The notes below the pieces were generated by a model. The model was given only the letters and a program-made list of their open reading frames with translations. It made no database searches and was not told where the DNA came from. Shown here one piece after another: positions 5,333-7,860 of a stretch of 7,860 nucleotides of DNA (within the stretch, counting starts at the first letter, position 1; every line of letters starts with the position of its first letter). This DNA comes from Chloroflexota bacterium (GTDB lineage Bacteria > Chloroflexota > Anaerolineae > UBA3071), in assembly GCA_014383605.1 (NCBI GenBank), contig JACNHM010000418.1:1-7860 (forward strand), in the 5' to 3' direction. The translations under genes were made by a program, and so were the position numbers.

Positions 5333-5731
5333 ATGAACAAGAAACTCTACATCGGCAGTTTATCCTACGACACGACGGACGATGGATTGCGCGAGCTGTT
5401 CAGCGCCGCGGGCGCGGTGCTGTCAGCGGAGGTGATCCGCGACCGCTACACTGGCCGGTCGAAAGGCTTTGGCTTCGTGGAGATGGAGACAGTCGCAGAG
5501 GCCGAGAAGGCCATCGGCGAGTTCAATGGCGCCATGCTGGACGGTCGAGAGATCAAAGTGGCGGAAGCACAGCCGCGTCGAGAGTCATCGCAGGGCTTTG
5601 ACCGCCGGGGAGGTGGAGGTGACCGTCGAGATCGACCCCAGGACTCTGACCGCCGGGGAGGTGGAGGTGACCGTCGAGATCGGCCCCAGGACTCTGACCG
5701 CCGGGGAGGCGACCGTCGAGAGCGCTGGTAG
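5333..5731 (+). CDS. RRM RNA-binding protein with Gly/Arg-rich tail
   Basis: The product has 132 residues. One RNA recognition motif (about 4-78) has RNP2 LYIGSL (5-10) and RNP1 KGFGFVEM (44-51), with the conserved aromatics Y6, F46 and F48. It resembles the small Rbp proteins of cyanobacteria and other bacteria, some of which are cold-induced. The tail from about 79 carries the 16-residue unit DRRGGGGDRRDRPQDS twice, then a shortened copy, and ends RRERW. It is RGG-like, with Asp interspersed, and probably disordered and RNA-binding. ATG 5333 is chosen over the adjacent TTG 5330 because GAGGA (5321-5325) sits 7 bases before it. It follows csp without a terminator and is closed by the strong terminator at 5763-5803. 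Two single-stranded-RNA binders in one operon suggest a shared role in RNA folding or decay, for example in the cold. Confidence 0.92.
   Translation: MNKKLYIGSLSYDTTDDGLRELFSAAGAVLSAEVIRDRYTGRSKGFGFVEMETVAEAEKAIGEFNGAMLDGREIKVAEAQPRRESSQGFDRRGGGGDRRDRPQDSDRRGGGGDRRDRPQDSDRRGGDRRERW
5600..5719 (+). repeat. Tandem 48-bp repeats encoding the RRM protein tail
   Basis: Units start at 5600, 5648 and 5696, each with GACCGCCGGGGAGG. The first two differ by about one base in the part that I can align (ATCGACCCC versus ATCGGCCCC). The third has lost an internal part. Copy number may vary between strains. Confidence 0.88.
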
Positions 5732-5762
5732 ATTCCAGCACAGGGGAAATTGAAAGCAAACG

Positions 5763-5803
5763 GAGCGGGACGTCAGACATCTGGCGTCCCGCTCTTGTCT
5801 TTT
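5763..5803 (+). terminator. Strong intrinsic terminator of the csp-RRM operon
   Basis: A 10-bp perfect stem pairs GAGCGGGACG (5763-5772) with CGTCCCGCTC (5785-5794). It extends inward by four more pairs (one G-T) to the tetraloop ACAT, and is followed by TTGTCTTTT (5795-5803). It separates this operon from the ABC promoter that starts 10 bases later. Confidence 0.9.
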
Positions 5804-5813
5804 CCGGCGCGGT

Positions 5814-5842
5814 TTGACAAACTCCCCTGTCCGTGCTACGAT
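5814..5842 (+). promoter_or_regulatory. Consensus promoter of the ABC ATPase pair
   Basis: TTGACA (5814-5819) and TACGAT (5837-5842) are 17 bases apart, with TGC before the -10. Seven bases follow before ATG 5850, so the transcript should start at or next to that A. GTTTG-A-CAAAC (5812-5822) is a palindrome over the -35 and a possible operator. TTGACA itself contributes much of the symmetry. Confidence 0.82.
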
Positions 5843-5849
5843 GCTGCCG

Positions 5850-6791
5850 ATGCGCCAACCAGATGCGATTATCCGCACGGATAACCTGACCAAACGCTTC
5901 GGAGCGGTCACCGCCGTGGACGGGCTGAACTTGAGCATTGCCGGCGGCGAGATCTTCGGCCTCATAGGGCCCGACGGCGCCGGCAAGACGACCGCCATCC
6001 GGCTGCTGGCGGCCATCATGCAGCCCAGCGCGGGGCGGGCGACCGTGGCCGGCTTCGATACGGTCAAACAGGCCGAGCAGATCCGCCGCCTCATCGGCTA
6101 CATGCCGCAGCGCTTCAGCCTCTACGGCGACCTGTCCGTGCTGGAGAACCTGAGCTTCTTTGCCGACGTCTTCGGCGTGCGCGGGCGGGAGCGCCAGGAG
6201 CGCATTGACCAGCTCCTGCATTTCGCACGGCTGACCGAATTCCGCCAGCGTCGCGCCGCCCACCTTTCCGGCGGCATGCAGAAGAAGCTGGCCCTGGCCT
6301 GCACCCTCATCCACCGGCCGCGGGTGCTCTTCCTCGACGAGCCGACGACGGGCGTGGACCCCATCTCCCGCCGTGAGTTTTGGGACATCCTCTCCGGGCT
6401 GCACCTGGAAGGGGTGACCCTTTTCGTCAGCACGCCCTACATGGACGAGGCCGAGCGCTGCGCCCGCGTGGGGCTGATGTTCCAAGGCCGCCTCATGATC
6501 TGCGACCGGCCGGAACAGATCAAGGCCCTGGTGCCCGGTGAACTGCTGGCCCTGCGCACGCCACAGCTCGGCCCGGCTGGCGAGCTGATGGCCGCGCTGC
6601 CCGGCGTGCTGGAAGTGCAGACCTACGGCGACCTGCTGCACATCTTCGTGGATGCGACCGAAGCACGCCAACCGGAGATCGAGGCCCGGCTGGCGGAGGC
6701 GGGCATACCGGTCATCTCCCTGCAGCGCACCCGCCCGCGCATGGAGGAAGCCTTCATCTCGCTCGTCCGCAGGCGACAGGAAGAGGATTGA
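5850..6791 (+). CDS. ABC-2-type transporter ATPase, H-loop histidine replaced (YbhF N-half-like)
   Basis: From ATG 5850 the protein has 313 residues and is cytosolic. It has Walker A GPDGAGKT (40-47, Asp where Asn is usual), Q-loop Gln87 (YMPQRF), signature LSGGM (139-143), Walker B VLFLDE (159-164) and D-loop GVD (168-170). The H-loop position reads STPYMDEAE, with Pro196 where the switch His normally stands. From memory, non-His residues here also occur in the first ATPase half of YbhF/RbbA-type exporters. That suggests a degenerate site paired with the canonical ATPase encoded next. I reject the longer frame from TTG 5814 because that TTG is the promoter -35. No ribosome binding site precedes 5850, so the mRNA is probably leaderless. 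The partner permeases and substrate are not in the window; drug or ion export is the usual guess for this family. Confidence 0.9.
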   Translation: MRQPDAIIRTDNLTKRFGAVTAVDGLNLSIAGGEIFGLIGPDGAGKTTAIRLLAAIMQPSAGRATVAGFDTVKQAEQIRRLIGYMPQRFSLYGDLSVLENLSFFADVFGVRGRERQERIDQLLHFARLTEFRQRRAAHLSGGMQKKLALACTLIHRPRVLFLDEPTTGVDPISRREFWDILSGLHLEGVTLFVSTPYMDEAERCARVGLMFQGRLMICDRPEQIKALVPGELLALRTPQLGPAGELMAALPGVLEVQTYGDLLHIFVDATEARQPEIEARLAEAGIPVISLQRTRPRMEEAFISLVRRRQEED

Positions 6792-6819
6792 ATTACGTTT
6801 TACGCTTTACGCATTACGT
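6792..6819 (+). repeat. Heptamer-phased repeat between the two ATPase genes
   Basis: There are four 7-base units in exact register: ATTACGT, TTTACGC, TTTACGC, ATTACGT. It begins right after the first ATPase's stop codon and fills most of the 46-base gap. It is much more AT-rich than the surrounding sequence. Confidence 0.8.
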
Positions 6820-6837
6820 AGTCAGGGCCTTCAACCC

Positions 6838-7758
<921 letters not shown>

Positions 7759-7765
7759 GGGGTTT

Positions 7766-7821
7766 GGTAGATTGGGAGGCCGGTAGATTGGTAGATTGGG
7801 AAACTGGTAGATTGGTGGATT
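7766..7821 (+). repeat. Octamer-phased GGTAGATT repeat
   Basis: There are seven 8-base slots in perfect register from 7766. GGTAGATT stands at 7766, 7782, 7790 and 7806, and GGTGGATT at 7814. The slots at 7774 and 7798 are degenerate (GGGAGGCC, GGGAAACT). It starts 7 bases after the ATPase stop codon. No gene is visible in the final 100 bases of the window. Confidence 0.82.
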
Positions 7822-7860
7822 GACTGCGAGGCTATCCCTGCACCTGAACCTTTTGCTGTC

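Noticed and set aside
5553..6671. 372-codon open frame on the minus strand
   Set aside because: It is antisense to the RRM tail repeats, the terminator and the first ATPase. It crosses a terminator and promoter and has low-complexity repeats.
7766..7821. CRISPR-like reading of the GGTAGATT array
   Set aside because: The units are 8 bases in continuous register with no spacers and no cas genes.

Overview
The window is about 7.9 kb of GC-rich bacterial DNA. It suggests a member of the Chloroflexota (Anaerolineae/Caldilineae-like). The reasons are secreted proteins with tandem lamin-tail domains and Thr-Pro linkers, a secreted protein ending in a 'YLP' tail like those I recall from Chloroflexota, and short phased repeats between genes. 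This is inferred from style; no marker gene is present. All real genes read on the + strand. No tRNA, rRNA, CRISPR array or complete IS element is visible.

Left part (2-3885), cell-surface proteins. A gene open at the left edge encodes tandem lamin-tail domains (LTD), Thr-Pro linkers and a C-terminal OB-fold-like region ending in LPVTG. Next comes a decayed toxin-antitoxin module: a frameshifted AbrB-like antitoxin followed by a truncated PIN toxin, still behind a near-consensus promoter. Its 3' end runs into a secreted LTD-phospholipase D protein with two intact HKD motifs. The ribosome binding site of that gene lies inside the toxin remnant.

Middle (3886-5803). A 302-bp spacer carries an inverted repeat with 8-nt phasing. 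It is followed by a small CDP-alcohol phosphatidyltransferase (membrane phospholipid synthesis). Then comes an RNA-binding operon: a strong promoter, a structured leader, a cold-shock protein, an RRM protein with a Gly/Arg-rich tail, and a strong intrinsic terminator. The leader holds a 40-codon open frame, an operator-like palindrome and an apparent internal terminator. The small frame ends in an ATGA overlap with the cold-shock gene. This looks like an attenuation device and is the most interesting part of the window.

Right part (5804-7860). A consensus promoter, placed so that the mRNA should be leaderless, drives two adjacent ABC-2-type ATPases. They resemble the two halves of YbhF/RbbA-type exporters split into separate genes. 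The first has Pro instead of the H-loop His; the second is canonical. Permease genes would be expected beyond the right edge. A 7-nt phased repeat separates the two ATPases and an 8-nt phased repeat follows the second.
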